Positions 9,109 through 20,142 are shown, counted from the stretch's first letter. The stretch is 64,000 nt of DNA from Bacillus sp. SKDU12 (GCF_010093085.1 NZ_MSRC01000001.1:62001-126000); one strand, 5' to 3'. Notes: generated from the letters alone by a model not told the origin. Program-made: numbers and translations.

Positions 9109-10047
9109 TTAAGATAATACTTTCATGACATTTTTGACAGATTCAACTGATTTATTCAGCTGTGCTCTTTCATAGTCTGTCAGTTCAAGTTCAATGATTT
9201 GCTCAAGACCGTTGCCGCCTACAATTGTAGGAACACCAAGGTAGATGCCTTCATAGCCATATTCCCCTTCGAGATAAGCAATGGTAGGAAGGACGCGGCG
9301 CTGATCTTTCAAGATGGCTTCGACTATTTCGGTCAGAGAAGCCGCAGGCGCATAATACGCGCTTCCGTTTCCGAGAAGATTCACGATTTCGCCGCCGCCT
9401 TTTCTTGTACGCTCTACAATGGCGTCAATCCGTTCTTTCGGAATGAGCGTTTCAAGCGGGATACCGCCGGCATAAGAATAACGCACAAGCGGCACCATAT
9501 CGTCCCCGTGGCCGCCAAGAACGAAACCAGTCACATCTTTTACTGACAGGTTTAATTCCTCTGCCACAAATGTTCTGAATCTTGCTGTATCAAGCACACC
9601 AGATTGGCCGATTACGCGCTCTTTAGGGAAGCCCGATTCTTTGTACACCGCGTATGTCATTGCATCAACAGGATTTGTCAGCACTACAATAATAGCGTCA
9701 GGAGAATATTTCACGATTTCTCGTGTAACACTTCTCATAATTTTTTCGTTTGTAGAGACTAGATCATCTCTGCTCATACCAGGTTTTCTTGCGATACCAG
9801 CTGTAATAACAACAATGGCAGAACCCGCCGTATCCTCATAATTAGAAGTACCCGTAATTTTCGCGTCAAAGCCTTGAACCGGGCTTGCTTCAAACATATC
9901 AAGCGCTTTTCCTTTTGTCGGGTTTTCCAATTGCGGGATGTCAACAAGAACAACATCTGCCAGCTCTTTTTGAGCGATTAAAAATGCAGTTGTCGCTCCG
10001 GTAAAACCTGCTCCGATAACAGAAACTTTTTTACGAGTATTTCCCAT
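9109..10047 (-). CDS. mdh: Malate dehydrogenase
   Basis: 312-residue NAD-dependent malate dehydrogenase of the LDH-like type, interconverting malate and oxaloacetate in the TCA cycle. The Rossmann motif [10 protein letters not shown] is at the N-terminus. The substrate loop [11 protein letters not shown] has Arg, not Gln, at the specificity position, which distinguishes malate from lactate dehydrogenase. The catalytic His is in [11 protein letters not shown]. It is the third gene of citZ-icd-mdh, 42 bases after icd. Confidence 0.97.
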   Translation of the reverse strand: MGNTRKKVSVIGAGFTGATTAFLIAQKELADVVLVDIPQLENPTKGKALDMFEASPVQGFDAKITGTSNYEDTAGSAIVVITAGIARKPGMSRDDLVSTNEKIMRSVTREIVKYSPDAIIVVLTNPVDAMTYAVYKESGFPKERVIGQSGVLDTARFRTFVAEELNLSVKDVTGFVLGGHGDDMVPLVRYSYAGGIPLETLIPKERIDAIVERTRKGGGEIVNLLGNGSAYYAPAASLTEIVEAILKDQRRVLPTIAYLEGEYGYEGIYLGVPTIVGGNGLEQIIELELTDYERAQLNKSVESVKNVMKVLS

Positions 10048-10089
10048 GTCTCTCTTCCCCTTTATAGCTAGTTTAGGCTGTTTCCTTGC

Positions 10090-11361
10090 TTAGTCCATGT
10101 TTTTAATCAGTTCTTCTCCGAACTCTGAACATTTCACTTCAGTTGCGCCATCCATTAATCTGGCAAAATCGTAAGTTACGACTTTAGAAGCAATTGTTTT
10201 TTCCATAGATTTGATCACCAAATCAGCCGCTTCGTTCCATCCTAAATGTTCAAGAAGCAGAACGCCTGAAAGAATAACAGAAGATGGGTTTACTTTATCA
10301 AGGCCTGCATATTTAGGAGCCGTTCCATGCGTCGCCTCGAAAATGGCATGTCCTGTTTCATAGTTAATATTCGCTCCAGGAGCAATGCCGATACCGCCGA
10401 CTTGTGCAGCAAGCGCATCAGAAATATAATCGCCGTTCAGGTTCATTGTCGCAACGACATCAAACTCGTTCGGACGCGTTAAGATCTGTTGAAGGAAAAT
10501 GTCAGCAATGCTGTCTTTGACAATGATTTTGCCTGCTGCCTCCGCTTCGCTTTGCGCTTTGTTAGCGGCGTCTTTTCCTTGTTCTTCAACAATACGGTCA
10601 TATTGAGCCCATGTGAAAACTTTTTCACCGTATTCTTTTTCAGCCAGTTCATAACCCCAGTTTTTGAAGGCGCCTTCTGTGTACTTCATAATGTTTCCTT
10701 TATGAACAAGCGTTACAGATTTACGGCCATGCTCGATTGCGTAATCAATGGCTGCTCTGACCAAACGGCTTGTTCCTTCTTCAGAAACAGGCTTAATGCC
10801 GATACCTGATGTTTCAGGGAAACGGATTTTGTTGACGTTTAGCTCATTTTGCAGGAAGCTAATGAGTTTTTTCACGTCTTCAGAGCCTTTTGCGTACTCG
10901 ATGCCTGCGTAAATATCTTCTGTATTTTCCCGGAAGATGACCATATCAGTATCTTCAGGTCGTTTTACTGGTGAAGGCACTCCTGTAAAGTATCGTACAG
11001 GTCGTAAGCAAACGAATAGGTCAAGCTCTTGTCTGAGCGCTACGTTCAGAGAACGGATACCGCCGCCGACCGGTGTCGTTAACGGACCTTTAATCGCGAT
11101 GAAATATTCGCGGATCACATCTAATGTTTCAGCAGGAAGCCACTCACCTGTTTTATTATAAGCCTTTTCTCCGGCATAAACTTCTTTCCATGTAATTTTC
11201 TTTTCGCCTTTGTATGCTTTTTCAACCGCTGCTTCCAAAACCTTCGAAGCCGAGTTCCAAATATCAGGACCGGTTCCGTCTCCTTCGATAAACGGGATAA
11301 TCGGGTTGTTTGGTACGTTTAATACTCCGTTAGAAACTGTAATTTTTTCGCCTTGTGCCAC
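10090..11361 (-). CDS. icd: Isocitrate dehydrogenase (NADP)
   Basis: 423-residue NADP-dependent isocitrate dehydrogenase, giving 2-oxoglutarate, CO2 and NADPH. The substrate-binding Ser104 lies in [13 protein letters not shown], the residue equivalent to the phosphorylation site of the E. coli enzyme. The metal-binding Asp residues are near [13 protein letters not shown], and the family signature [24 protein letters not shown] is intact. Start is GTG with GGAGG 8 bases upstream. A separate promoter candidate (11414-11442) lies in the 164-base citZ-icd gap. Confidence 0.97.
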   Translation of the reverse strand: MAQGEKITVSNGVLNVPNNPIIPFIEGDGTGPDIWNSASKVLEAAVEKAYKGEKKITWKEVYAGEKAYNKTGEWLPAETLDVIREYFIAIKGPLTTPVGGGIRSLNVALRQELDLFVCLRPVRYFTGVPSPVKRPEDTDMVIFRENTEDIYAGIEYAKGSEDVKKLISFLQNELNVNKIRFPETSGIGIKPVSEEGTSRLVRAAIDYAIEHGRKSVTLVHKGNIMKYTEGAFKNWGYELAEKEYGEKVFTWAQYDRIVEEQGKDAANKAQSEAEAAGKIIVKDSIADIFLQQILTRPNEFDVVATMNLNGDYISDALAAQVGGIGIAPGANINYETGHAIFEATHGTAPKYAGLDKVNPSSVILSGVLLLEHLGWNEAADLVIKSMEKTIASKVVTYDFARLMDGATEVKCSEFGEELIKNMD

Positions 11362-11413
11362 AATAAAAACCTCCCAATATGTAATTCATATTTAGAAAAC
11401 ATTTTATTTTCCT

Positions 11414-11442
11414 CATATAGAAAACAAAATGACTTTTCTCAA
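11414..11442 (-). promoter_or_regulatory. Promoter candidate of icd
   Basis: Minus strand TTGAGA (11442-11437), a 17-base spacer and TATATG (11419-11414), about 50 bases before the icd GTG. The -10 is weak. B. subtilis icd is known to be transcribed both from citZ and from its own promoter. Confidence 0.5.
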
Positions 11443-11483
11443 CATTCGATATAAAGTGTAAACCACGTTTGCCGTTCTGAACA

Positions 11484-11516
11484 AGAGGCTAACCTCATTA
11501 ACGAAAGCCAGCCTCT
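11484..11516 (-). terminator. Weak hairpin after citZ
   Basis: 7-bp arms AGAGGCT/AGCCTCT lie 10 bases after the citZ stop, with a long loop and only a poor T run. They may allow partial read-through into icd-mdh. Confidence 0.35.
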
Positions 11517-11525
11517 AATGGTTCT

Positions 11526-12644
11526 TTAGGCTCTTTTTTCAATCGGAATAAATGCTTGTTTATCAGGACCTGTATAATCTGCACGCGGGCGGATCAGACG
11601 GTTGTTGTCATATTGCTCAAGAATATGAGCGAGCCAGCCGGACATTCTGCTTACAGCGAAAATCGGTGTGAACAAATCATGGTCAATACCGAGGCTGTGA
11701 TAAACAGAAGCCGAATAGAAATCAACATTAGGAGGAAGCTTTTTCTCCGAGGTGACGATCTCTTCTATACGAATCGACATCTCGTACCATTTGCTTTCTC
11801 CTGTCAGGTTGGTCAAGCGCTTGCTCATTTCTTTCAGATGCTTCGCGCGCGGGTCGCCATGCTTATATACGCGGTGACCGAATCCCATGACTTTTTCTTT
11901 CTTTTCAAGTTTAGCGCGGATGTACGGCTCAGCGTTCTTTACTTCACCAATTTCTGTCAGCATTTTCATTACGCCTTCATTCGCACCGCCATGGAGAGGA
12001 CCCTTCAGTGCGCCGATTGCAGCAGTAATGCCTGAATAGATATCAGAAAGTGTTGCAACACAGACCCTTGCTGTGAACGTTGACGCGTTCAGCTCATGGT
12101 CAGCATGTAAAATCAGTGCCTTGTTGAAGGCTTCAATCTCAATGGGCGAAGGCTCTTCACCGTTTAATGTGTAGAGAAAATTCTCAGCAATGCCATAGTC
12201 TTCTCTCGGTTCAACAGGTTCAAGGCCCTTGCGGATTCTGGAGAATGCTGCAACCAGGCCAGGCACCTTTGCCTGAAGACGGATCGCCTTTCTGTAATTG
12301 GCTTCCGGGTTCATGGTATCAGCCTCGCTGTCAAGCAGGCCTAATAATGAAATTGCTGTCCGAAGAGCAGCCATGGGATGAACATTTTCGAGGGAATAAG
12401 ATTTGAAGTGCTCAATTATTTCTTGTGGAACGGCAGCTTCCTTTGCAAGCTGCTGCTTTAACTCTTCAAGCTCTTTTTTATTTGGCAGCCTTAAATGCCA
12501 AAGTAAATAGATGATTTCTTCAAAACTTGCGTTCTCTGTTAAATCATCGATATCATACCCCACATATGTAAGGGTATCATCAATAATAGAACTAACAGAT
12601 GATGTTGTTGCTACAACCCCTTCTAGACCGCGTGTCGCTGTCAT
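11526..12644 (-). CDS. citZ: Citrate synthase
   Basis: 372-residue type II-like citrate synthase condensing acetyl-CoA and oxaloacetate. Active-site signatures are HADHELNASTF, GPLHGGANEGVM and GFGHRVYKHGDPRA; the catalytic Asp follows near VDFYSASVYHSLG. The ATG at 12644 is preceded by AAAGGAGATG. The longer frame starts inside the ribosome-binding site. Control is seen in the unusually long 5' region: a sigma-A promoter at 12845-12873, a CcpC dyad (12802-12816) and a cre-like site (12744-12758). Confidence 0.97.
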   Translation of the reverse strand: MTATRGLEGVVATTSSVSSIIDDTLTYVGYDIDDLTENASFEEIIYLLWHLRLPNKKELEELKQQLAKEAAVPQEIIEHFKSYSLENVHPMAALRTAISLLGLLDSEADTMNPEANYRKAIRLQAKVPGLVAAFSRIRKGLEPVEPREDYGIAENFLYTLNGEEPSPIEIEAFNKALILHADHELNASTFTARVCVATLSDIYSGITAAIGALKGPLHGGANEGVMKMLTEIGEVKNAEPYIRAKLEKKEKVMGFGHRVYKHGDPRAKHLKEMSKRLTNLTGESKWYEMSIRIEEIVTSEKKLPPNVDFYSASVYHSLGIDHDLFTPIFAVSRMSGWLAHILEQYDNNRLIRPRADYTGPDKQAFIPIEKRA

Positions 12645-12743
12645 ATATAACATCTCCTTTTCAATAAATTTCCCCTTTAAGAGTGTTGTAAAAACATGTG
12701 GCTTACTTAAAAAGCATGATGCAAGTATCTCTCTCCCCCAAAA

Positions 12744-12758
12744 AGAAAATGCTTACAT
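12744..12758 (-). promoter_or_regulatory. cre-like CcpA site in the citZ leader
   Basis: ATGTAAGCATTTTCT on the minus strand matches WTGNAANCGNWNNCW at all positions but one (A for the central G). It lies about 80 bases downstream of the transcription start, where CcpA is known to repress citZ in B. subtilis. Confidence 0.7.
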
Positions 12759-12801
12759 TTTACAGCCTACTAGTACTGCAGCCTGTTGCTTATGAAAGAA
12801 C

Positions 12802-12816
12802 ATAACAAATTCTTAT
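12802..12816. promoter_or_regulatory. CcpC dyad in the citZ control region
   Basis: ATAA-N7-TTAT (ATAACAAATTCTTAT), the symmetric CcpC recognition element known from citB and citZ. It lies about 20-35 bases downstream of the predicted start. CcpC represses when citrate is low. Confidence 0.65.
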
Positions 12817-12844
12817 AAGCTTATTTAAGTTTAAGCCTATTCTC

Positions 12845-12873
12845 ATTATAAACAATAATCAGACATTTGTTAA
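12845..12873 (-). promoter_or_regulatory. Sigma-A promoter of citZ
   Basis: Minus strand TTAACA (12873-12868), exactly 17 bases, TATAAT (12850-12845). The resulting leader is about 195 nucleotides. The 333-base gap between citZ and ytwI otherwise holds the ytwI terminator and the sites listed here. Confidence 0.85.
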
Positions 12874-12947
12874 AGGTTTACCTATAATTTTTTTTCATAT
12901 CGTGATTTTTCCGTAAAAAACGCCTTTATTTGCGGGTTTTTGCATAC

Positions 12948-12978
12948 AAAAAAAAGCGGCTTTTCGGGCCGCTTTTTT
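12948..12978 (-). terminator. Terminator of ytwI
   Basis: AAAAAAGCGGC pairs with GCCGCTTTTTT across a 7-base loop, directly at the ytwI stop, with eight T residues on the minus strand. Confidence 0.9.
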
Positions 12979-13442
12979 CATGAAGTGAACATTTTTACGA
13001 GCTGCATGGCAATATAAGCAATCCCCGCTCCGATCAGCGGCCCTACTGCAACACCGCCAAAAAGCGCGACTGCAAGAATGGTCCCGATCACAAGAGCAGT
13101 TGTAATATGCGGGTCATTTTCCAGCAGAGTCAGTCCGTTTTTGGCAATCAACGCCACTGCGATACCCGCTCCCAAGGCGATCCATGCATAGGAAGAACGC
13201 ATTGCTTCTCCAAGCTGTTTAAATCCGATTTCTCCTGTAGCGATCGGCACAAGAACAGCAATGGTAATAATGGTCACACCCCAGTTGATGCCTTTTGACT
13301 GGATAGTTGGTAATAATTTTTGGTCAAGTCCAACGATTTTGATGATCAAAAGGACAGATACAGCAAAAAGCAATGATTGATTTTTCGCGATAAGTGCGAT
13401 AGCCAAGAGTAAAATTAAAAATAAGTTCGCTTGTGTAAACAT
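12978..13442 (-). CDS. ytwI: DUF441 membrane protein YtwI
   Basis: 154-residue, very hydrophobic protein with about four to five helices (ALIAKNQSLLFAV…, GVTIITIAVLVPIATGEIG, AWIALGAGIAVALI, ALVIGTILAVALFGGVAVG). The family (DUF441) has no known function. It is divergent from ytvI, with 96 bases between the starts, and ends at its own terminator, so it is probably monocistronic. Confidence 0.85.
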   Translation of the reverse strand: MFTQANLFLILLLAIALIAKNQSLLFAVSVLLIIKIVGLDQKLLPTIQSKGINWGVTIITIAVLVPIATGEIGFKQLGEAMRSSYAWIALGAGIAVALIAKNGLTLLENDPHITTALVIGTILAVALFGGVAVGPLIGAGIAYIAMQLVKMFTS

Positions 13443-13465
13443 ATGCTATCTCTCCTTTAAGATGT

Positions 13466-13498
13466 ATGTATTCATATTCGGCCAGCGCGTGAATACAT
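13466..13498. repeat. Inverted repeat between ytwI and ytvI
   Basis: Perfect 9-bp arms ATGTATTCA (13466-13474) and TGAATACAT (13490-13498) with a 15-base spacer, midway between two divergent genes. Possible operator; no regulator can be named. Confidence 0.5.
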
Positions 13499-13538
13499 AT
13501 ATAAAATAGGACATGCTGCCGAGAGGAGGATCGATTTC

Positions 13539-14654
13539 GTGAATCAATCTTATGTCACTATTTTTTTCAGAACCCTCTTTGTCATATCAATTACCGGGGG
13601 ATTGGTAGCTGTAGCCTATTATTCGTTTCCGTTAACATATCCGTTCCTAATCGCTCTTATTCTTTCATCAGCGATTCATCCTGTTGTTGACTATTTGGAC
13701 AAAGTGACAGGATTCCCCCGAACGATAAACGTTCTGGGCGTGCTTGCTTTTTTTCTGCTCGCCGCCTTCGGCGTACTCACTATTCTGGTAGCCGAAATCG
13801 TAACCGGGACAGCCTATCTTGCAAAAACGCTGCCTCCGCATATCAGCACATTTATCTCATATTGCGCAAAATTGTTTACGGCTCATATCCAGCCGCTCTA
13901 TAACGAACTGACCCTTTTATTTCAAGAATTGGAGACCAATCAGCAGGCTTCCATCGTTACACATATCCAAACACTCGGTGATTCTGCCGCTAAAAATGCC
14001 GGGCTGCTACTGTCCCACATTCTAGAAATGCTCCCGAGTTTTTTCGCGCTTCTCCCCAACACAGCTGCTGTGCTCATTTTTTCTCTTTTAGCAACTTTTT
14101 TTATGACAAAGGATTGGCACAAGTTGAAAGCCATGCTCGTTTCCATTCTGCCGGATCGGGTTACAGTCAATGGCAAAGCTATCAGCAGCGAATTAAAAAA
14201 AGCAATGACCGGGTTTATCAAAGCGCAGGCCGTTCTTGTTTTTATTACGATGGTGATTGTATTTATCGGCCTTTCTCTCTTAAAAATTGAACATGCTGCA
14301 ACAATTGCTTTTTTAATCGGGCTTGTTGACCTTCTCCCTTATTTGGGAGCGGGCTCCGTATTTGTGCCCTGGATTTTGTATTTATCGATTACAGGACAGC
14401 TGCCACAAGCGATTGGAATCGGTGTATTGTACCTCATCGTTCTGATTCAACGGCAGCTGACAGAACCTAAAATTTTAAGTAAATCTATCGGGATCGACCC
14501 GCTGGCAACGCTTATCGCCCTTTTTGCCGGTTTTAAATCATTCGGGTTTTTAGGACTAATTGCAGGGCCGGCTGTTCTCGTTATAGTTCAAGCCTTCATC
14601 AAAACAGGCGCATTAAAGGAGATATGGTCCTATATCACCGTTCAGCCAAAATAA
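13539..14654 (+). CDS. ytvI: Sporulation membrane protein YtvI (AI-2E transporter/PerM family)
   Basis: 371-residue polytopic protein of the AI-2E/UPF0118 family. Two helices are at the N-terminus (about 10-75), a soluble stretch follows, and then the typical cluster of helices IALVDLLPYLG-like (GLVDLLPYLGAGSVFVPW) and QRQLTEPKILSKSIGIDPLATL, the family signature. It is called a sporulation protein in bacilli; the transported substrate, if any, is unknown. Start is GTG with GAGGAGGA 7 bases upstream. It is convergent with fxsA over a shared terminator. Confidence 0.9.
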   Translation: MNQSYVTIFFRTLFVISITGGLVAVAYYSFPLTYPFLIALILSSAIHPVVDYLDKVTGFPRTINVLGVLAFFLLAAFGVLTILVAEIVTGTAYLAKTLPPHISTFISYCAKLFTAHIQPLYNELTLLFQELETNQQASIVTHIQTLGDSAAKNAGLLLSHILEMLPSFFALLPNTAAVLIFSLLATFFMTKDWHKLKAMLVSILPDRVTVNGKAISSELKKAMTGFIKAQAVLVFITMVIVFIGLSLLKIEHAATIAFLIGLVDLLPYLGAGSVFVPWILYLSITGQLPQAIGIGVLYLIVLIQRQLTEPKILSKSIGIDPLATLIALFAGFKSFGFLGLIAGPAVLVIVQAFIKTGALKEIWSYITVQPK

Positions 14655-14688
14655 AACAGCAGCCCATTTTGCATGGCTGCCGTTTTTT
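14653..14688. terminator. Bidirectional terminator between ytvI and fxsA
   Basis: AAAACaGCAGCC pairs with GGCTGCcGTTTT (one internal mismatch), with T runs on both sides. It overlaps both stop codons. Confidence 0.88.
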
Positions 14689-15070
14689 ATTTGATGATAA
14701 TCCGCTTGTTCTTCGACATTCCTCTCAGCCATTTGAACAGAATCGGCTTACACCAGCTGCGGGTAAATGGGATAAGCAAACAGGCACCGGCCAAATCTGA
14801 CAAAAAGCCCGGAAGCATCAGCAATAGACCGCCAATAAAAATGCACAGGCCATCAGCCATCGCTTCACCCGGCATTTTACCATATTGAAAATCATGCTGA
14901 ACCTTGTAGTATACTTCGGTTCCTTGTTTTTTTGCAGCTGCTGCGCCGATAATGCCCGTCAGAATCATTAAAAGAACTGTCGGCAAAATGCCGATCAGCT
15001 TCCCTGAAAAGAGGAATATGCCGATTTCTATTGCCGGAAATACAATAAAAAGCAAAAATAAAAATCTCAT
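14687..15070 (-). CDS. fxsA: FxsA family membrane protein
   Basis: 127-residue protein with three to four helices: MRFLFLLFIVFPAIEIGIFL at the N-terminus, GILPTVLLMILTGIIGAAAAKKQG and a third around GLLLMLPGFLSDLAG, the FxsA signature. In E. coli, FxsA counteracts phage T7 exclusion by F factor; a role in Bacillus is not known. The ATG at 15070 follows GGGGGG at 7 bases. It lies downstream of pyk, behind the pyk terminator. Confidence 0.88.
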   Translation of the reverse strand: MRFLFLLFIVFPAIEIGIFLFSGKLIGILPTVLLMILTGIIGAAAAKKQGTEVYYKVQHDFQYGKMPGEAMADGLCIFIGGLLLMLPGFLSDLAGACLLIPFTRSWCKPILFKWLRGMSKNKRIIIK

Positions 15071-15124
15071 ATCCAATCCCCCCACACGTGTAGCACGCCT
15101 CTGTTTTGTATAAGGCGAGATAAG

Positions 15125-15149
15125 AGAAAAGGAAGGGATTCCCCTTCCC
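15125..15149 (-). terminator. Terminator of pfkA-pyk
   Basis: GGAAGGG/CCCTTCC stem with a short loop, followed on the minus strand by TTTTCTCTTATC, 14 bases after the pyk stop. Confidence 0.75.
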
Positions 15150-15162
15150 GTTTCATCTGTGA

Positions 15163-16920
15163 TTAAAGAACGCTCGCACGGCCTTGGTAGACTGCGCCTC
15201 TGGAAGCGTCAACTGTGATTTCTTGGCCTTCTGTTAAAATAGATGTCGCTTTTTCAAGGCCAACGATAACCGGAATGCCAAGGCTTAATCCGACTACCGC
15301 AGCATGACTTGTCAAGCCGCCTTCTTCAGTAATAAGGGCAGACGCCTTTTCAAGAGATGCCATCATGTCACGGTCAGTGCTTTTTGTAACAAGTACCGCA
15401 CCGTCAGTCATTTTTTGCTCAGCTTCTTTTGCAGTTTGTGCAATGACAACCGGACCGAATGCTGATTTGCGTCCGATACCTTGTCCTTTAGCGATGATAT
15501 CGCCGACAGTATAAACTTTCATTAAGTTCGTAGTGCCAGATTCACCGACAGAACCTGCTGTAATGACAATGAGATCGCCGTGTTTTACCAACCCGCTGTT
15601 CAATGAATTTTGGACAGCATCCTCAAGCATCTCATCTGTTGTGTTCGCATTTTGGCCGCTTTCTGCAAATACGCCTGATACAAGCGCTAGTTTTCTGGAA
15701 ACAGAATCATTTACAGTAACTGCAACAATCGGCGCTTGCGGACGGTATTTCGCGATCATACGCGCTGTATGGCCGCTTTCAGTTGGTGTTACGATCGCAG
15801 CAGCATTGAGGTTAATCGCCGTATGCGCGACAGATTGTCCAATTGCGTCTGTAATCGTCATTCCTACTTGACCTCTGCGTTTAGAAAGAATTTCTTTATG
15901 ATTTAAAGCTTCTTCAGAACGGGACGCGATGTTGTGCATGGTTTGAACCGCCTCAACCGGATAGTTTCCGGCAGCTGTTTCACCAGAAAGCATAATCGCA
16001 TCTGAACCGTCGAAGATCGCGTTTGCTACGTCACTTGCTTCCGCACGAGTCGGACGCGGGTTGCGCTGCATGCTGTCAAGCATTTGTGTCGCTGTAATAA
16101 CAGGTTTGCCAAGCGCGTTGCATTTTTTGATCAGTTCTTTTTGCACGAGCGGCACTTCTTCAGCCGGAATTTCCACGCCTAAGTCTCCGCGTGCAACCAT
16201 TAAGCCGTCAGACACTTCAAGAATCGCATCGATGTTGTCAACGCCTTCTTGGTTTTCGATTTTAGGGATGATTTGAATATCCTGAGCTTTGTGCTCTTCA
16301 AGCAGCTCACGGATTTCAAGCACGTCCGTAGAACGGCGTACGAAAGACGCTGCGATAAAGTCTACTCCTTGCTCAATACCGAAAACGATGTCTCTCGCGT
16401 CTTTTTCAGTGATACCAGGAAGGTTGACACTTACGCCCGGTACGTTAACACCTTTTTTGTTTTTGAGTGTTCCGTTGTTTAATACTTTTGTTTTGATTTC
16501 GCGTTTAGCGGCATCAACAGCAAGTACTTCAAGACCGATAAGGCCGTCATCTAGGAGAATCGTTGAACCTTGTCCTACGTCATCGACTAAACCTTCATAT
16601 GTCACTGAAATTTTATCTGTCGTACCTACGACCTCATCCATTGAAACGATAAGCTCCTTACCTGTTTCAAGCTCAATGCCGCCGTTTTCCATCGTATGTG
16701 TGCGGATTTCAGGACCTTTTGTATCAAGCAGGATACCGACGTTTTTGCCGACCTTTTTGCTTGCTTCACGGATATTTTTAATTCTTGCACCATGTTCCTC
16801 AAAATCTCCGTGAGAAAAGTTCAAACGAGCCACGTTCATGCCTGACTCAATTAATTTCGTAAGCATTTCGATGCTTTCACTTGCCGGACCAATAGTACAA
16901 ACAATTTTAGTTTTTCTCAT
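15163..16920 (-). CDS. pyk: Pyruvate kinase
   Basis: 585-residue pyruvate kinase (PEP + ADP to pyruvate + ATP). The N-terminal TIM barrel carries ARLNFSHG, the active-site Lys in [11 protein letters not shown] and [11 protein letters not shown]. After the usual allosteric C-domain there is an extra module of about 110 residues with [21 protein letters not shown], homologous to the phosphohistidine domain of PEP-utilising enzymes. Such extra C-terminal sequence is typical of Bacillaceae enzymes, and its role is not catalytic phosphotransfer as far as known. AGAAGGAAGTG precedes the ATG at 16920. It is 42 bases after pfkA. Confidence 0.97.
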   Translation of the reverse strand: MRKTKIVCTIGPASESIEMLTKLIESGMNVARLNFSHGDFEEHGARIKNIREASKKVGKNVGILLDTKGPEIRTHTMENGGIELETGKELIVSMDEVVGTTDKISVTYEGLVDDVGQGSTILLDDGLIGLEVLAVDAAKREIKTKVLNNGTLKNKKGVNVPGVSVNLPGITEKDARDIVFGIEQGVDFIAASFVRRSTDVLEIRELLEEHKAQDIQIIPKIENQEGVDNIDAILEVSDGLMVARGDLGVEIPAEEVPLVQKELIKKCNALGKPVITATQMLDSMQRNPRPTRAEASDVANAIFDGSDAIMLSGETAAGNYPVEAVQTMHNIASRSEEALNHKEILSKRRGQVGMTITDAIGQSVAHTAINLNAAAIVTPTESGHTARMIAKYRPQAPIVAVTVNDSVSRKLALVSGVFAESGQNANTTDEMLEDAVQNSLNSGLVKHGDLIVITAGSVGESGTTNLMKVYTVGDIIAKGQGIGRKSAFGPVVIAQTAKEAEQKMTDGAVLVTKSTDRDMMASLEKASALITEEGGLTSHAAVVGLSLGIPVIVGLEKATSILTEGQEITVDASRGAVYQGRASVL

Positions 16921-16962
16921 TTGGTTCACTTCCTTCTGAAATCTTCAGCCTTCAGCTGTGCG

Positions 16963-18003
<1,041 letters not shown>

Positions 18004-18019
18004 CTATGAAACCCTACCT

Positions 18020-18048
18020 ATTATACAATTAATTAAATTGTTTTTAAA
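18020..18048 (-). promoter_or_regulatory. Promoter of pfkA-pyk
   Basis: Minus strand TTTAAA (18048-18043), 17 bases, TATAAT (18025-18020), in a very AT-rich tract. Confidence 0.6.
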
Positions 18049-18061
18049 TAAAATTTAAAGA

Positions 18062-18105
18062 TTGTCACAAAAAATAAACGTGAGCCAAAGGCTTCACGTT
18101 TATTT
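18062..18105 (-). terminator. Terminator of accDA
   Basis: A near-perfect stem of about 15 bp around AAATAAACGTGA/TCACGTTTATTT overlaps the accA stop, with a T-rich run after it on the minus strand. Confidence 0.92.
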
Positions 18106-19081
18106 AGTTTACCCCGATAAATTGATCTTCAACCGAGACTTTGCCAATTGCTCTATATTTTTCATAACGCTGCTGAATCAATTCTTCTTCGTTCAGCTTC
18201 AACAAAGTTTTTAACGATTGTTTGAGGGTTTCGTCCATATAGCTTGCCTGCAGCTTGACATCGTGATGCGCTCCGCCTTTTACTTCTTTAACCATATGAT
18301 CTATAATACCTAATTCTTTTAAGTCAGGCGCAGTGATTTTCATTGTTTCTGCTGCTTTTTTAGCAAGACTGGAGTCCTTCCATAAAAGTGCTGCAGCACC
18401 TTCCGGAGAAATAACAGAATAAGTGGAGTTTTCCAACATGTGCATGTGATTGCCTACACCCAAACCAAGAGCTCCGCCGCTTCCGCCTTCACCGATGACA
18501 ATGCAGACAACAGGCACTCGAAGGCCCGCCATCTCAAACAGATTTTTTGCAATGGCTTCACTTTGTCCTCTTTCTTCCGCTGCTCGTCCGGGGTATGCCC
18601 CCTTCGTATCAATAAAACAGATAATCGGTCTGTTAAATTTATCAGCTTGTTTCATGAGACGCAGTGCTTTTCGGTAGCCTTCAGGGTGCGGCATTCCAAA
18701 ATTACGGACAAGGTTTTCCTTCGTGTCTTTGCCGCGCTGATGCCCGATTACCGTTACAGGAAGTCCGTGGAACTTTGCAATCCCGCCGACAATGGCTTCA
18801 TCGTCCCCATACGCCCTGTCTCCGTGGCATTCAAAAAAGTCGGTAAACAGGTGTTCAATATAGTCAAGCGTTGTCGGACGTTCCGCCAGGCGCGCGATTT
18901 GAACCCGGTCCCAAGGCTTCAGATTTTTGTAAATATCATCTTGAAGCTTAGCGAGACGGTCTTCAAGCCGTTCGATTTCCGCACTTAGATCCATATCGGA
19001 ATTTTGGGTGAATGTTTTTAGTTCGGCGATTTTCGTTTGCAGTTCAATCACTGGTTTTTCAAAGTCTAATCTTGCAGCCAC
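18104..19081 (-). CDS. accA: Acetyl-CoA carboxylase, carboxyltransferase alpha subunit
   Basis: 325-residue alpha chain of the carboxyltransferase that moves carboxyl from biotin to acetyl-CoA, first step of fatty-acid synthesis. Family features: [39 protein letters not shown] and [20 protein letters not shown]. It starts at a GTG (19081) inside the end of accD, so the two genes overlap by 16 bases. The ribosome-binding site GGAGGTGA is within accD. This suggests coupled, stoichiometric translation of the A2B2 complex. Confidence 0.97.
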   Translation of the reverse strand: MAARLDFEKPVIELQTKIAELKTFTQNSDMDLSAEIERLEDRLAKLQDDIYKNLKPWDRVQIARLAERPTTLDYIEHLFTDFFECHGDRAYGDDEAIVGGIAKFHGLPVTVIGHQRGKDTKENLVRNFGMPHPEGYRKALRLMKQADKFNRPIICFIDTKGAYPGRAAEERGQSEAIAKNLFEMAGLRVPVVCIVIGEGGSGGALGLGVGNHMHMLENSTYSVISPEGAAALLWKDSSLAKKAAETMKITAPDLKELGIIDHMVKEVKGGAHHDVKLQASYMDETLKQSLKTLLKLNEEELIQQRYEKYRAIGKVSVEDQFIGVN

Positions 19082-19938
19082 TCAATGTCACCTCCTGTTT
19101 GATGCATATCCAGCAGATTTCCTAACGTTTTTTTCATGTCATTTCGATGAATAACCGCATCAAGCTGTCCATGCTTTAATAAAAATTCAGCCGTTTGGAA
19201 GTCCTCAGGCAGTTTTTCTCCTATTGTCTGTTCAATAATCCGTCTTCCGGCAAAACCGATCAGCGCGCCAGGCTCAGCGAAATTGTAATCGCCAAGGGAT
19301 GCAAAGCTCGCTGATACGCCCCCTGTAGTCGGGTGTGTCATGACTGAAATGATGAGGCCTTGTTCTTCACTGAACAGTTTTAAAGCAGAGCTTGTCTTAG
19401 CCATCTGCATCAAACTTAATACGCCTTCCTGCATTCTCGCGCCGCCTGAAGCCGTAAAAATAATAAACGGAACTTTATCAGCTTTTGCTTTTTCAATCGC
19501 AAGTGTGATTTTTTCACCGACAACTGAACCCATGCTGCCCATTCTGAATGAAGAATCCATGACTGCAACAACTGCCGGGTATCCGCTGATGGTGCCTTTG
19601 CCTGTCACAACAGCCTCGTTTAAAGATGTTTTCTCACGGTCTTTTTCGATTTTTTCCATATACCCTGGGAAACCGAGCGGGTTTTCCGATAGCATTCCCT
19701 GATTGAATTCTTCAAAGGATTGTTCATCCATCAAGCTTTCAAAACGCTGTTTTGCATTCATCGGGAAATGATAATCGCAGTTCATGCATACCCGCATATT
19801 TTTATCCAACTCTTTAGTGAGCATGATTTTTTTGCACTTAGGACATTTTGTCATAATACCTTCCGGAACATCGTGTTTCGCTTGATCAGATGGCACGGAA
19901 GCATACTTTTTCTTTTTCGTGAATATATCCTTTAACAA
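19066..19938 (-). CDS. accD: Acetyl-CoA carboxylase, carboxyltransferase beta subunit
   Basis: 290-residue beta chain. The N-terminal zinc ribbon is complete (Cys32, Cys35, Cys51, Cys54). Then comes the crotonase-like carboxyltransferase fold with [20 protein letters not shown] and [18 protein letters not shown]. The start is a TTG at 19938, placed 6 bases after GGGAGGT; the upstream in-frame ATGs have no ribosome-binding site. Promoter candidate at 20020-20048. Confidence 0.96.
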   Translation of the reverse strand: MLKDIFTKKKKYASVPSDQAKHDVPEGIMTKCPKCKKIMLTKELDKNMRVCMNCDYHFPMNAKQRFESLMDEQSFEEFNQGMLSENPLGFPGYMEKIEKDREKTSLNEAVVTGKGTISGYPAVVAVMDSSFRMGSMGSVVGEKITLAIEKAKADKVPFIIFTASGGARMQEGVLSLMQMAKTSSALKLFSEEQGLIISVMTHPTTGGVSASFASLGDYNFAEPGALIGFAGRRIIEQTIGEKLPEDFQTAEFLLKHGQLDAVIHRNDMKKTLGNLLDMHQTGGDIEWLQD

Positions 19939-20019
19939 ATGATTACCTCCCTTTTGTGAAGGGTTCTCTTCACCGCATGTCATCAAATAGATAGACTTGC
20001 TAATAACTTTACCGAAACT

Positions 20020-20048
20020 ATTGTACTTTTTTTGTCAAACGCTGTCAT
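20020..20048 (-). promoter_or_regulatory. Promoter of accDA
   Basis: Minus strand ATGACA (20048-20043), 17 bases, TACAAT (20025-20020), about 80 bases before accD. I see no FapR-type operator next to it. The rest of the 333-base accD-ytsJ gap is the ytsJ terminator and unassigned AT-rich DNA. Confidence 0.6.
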
Positions 20049-20142
20049 CCTCAATTCGACAACTTTTCATTCAATAACATGTTCGGAAAGGTTCGGATGA
20101 ATTCAGATAAGACATTGAAACAACAGGTTTGGTAACGCATTC

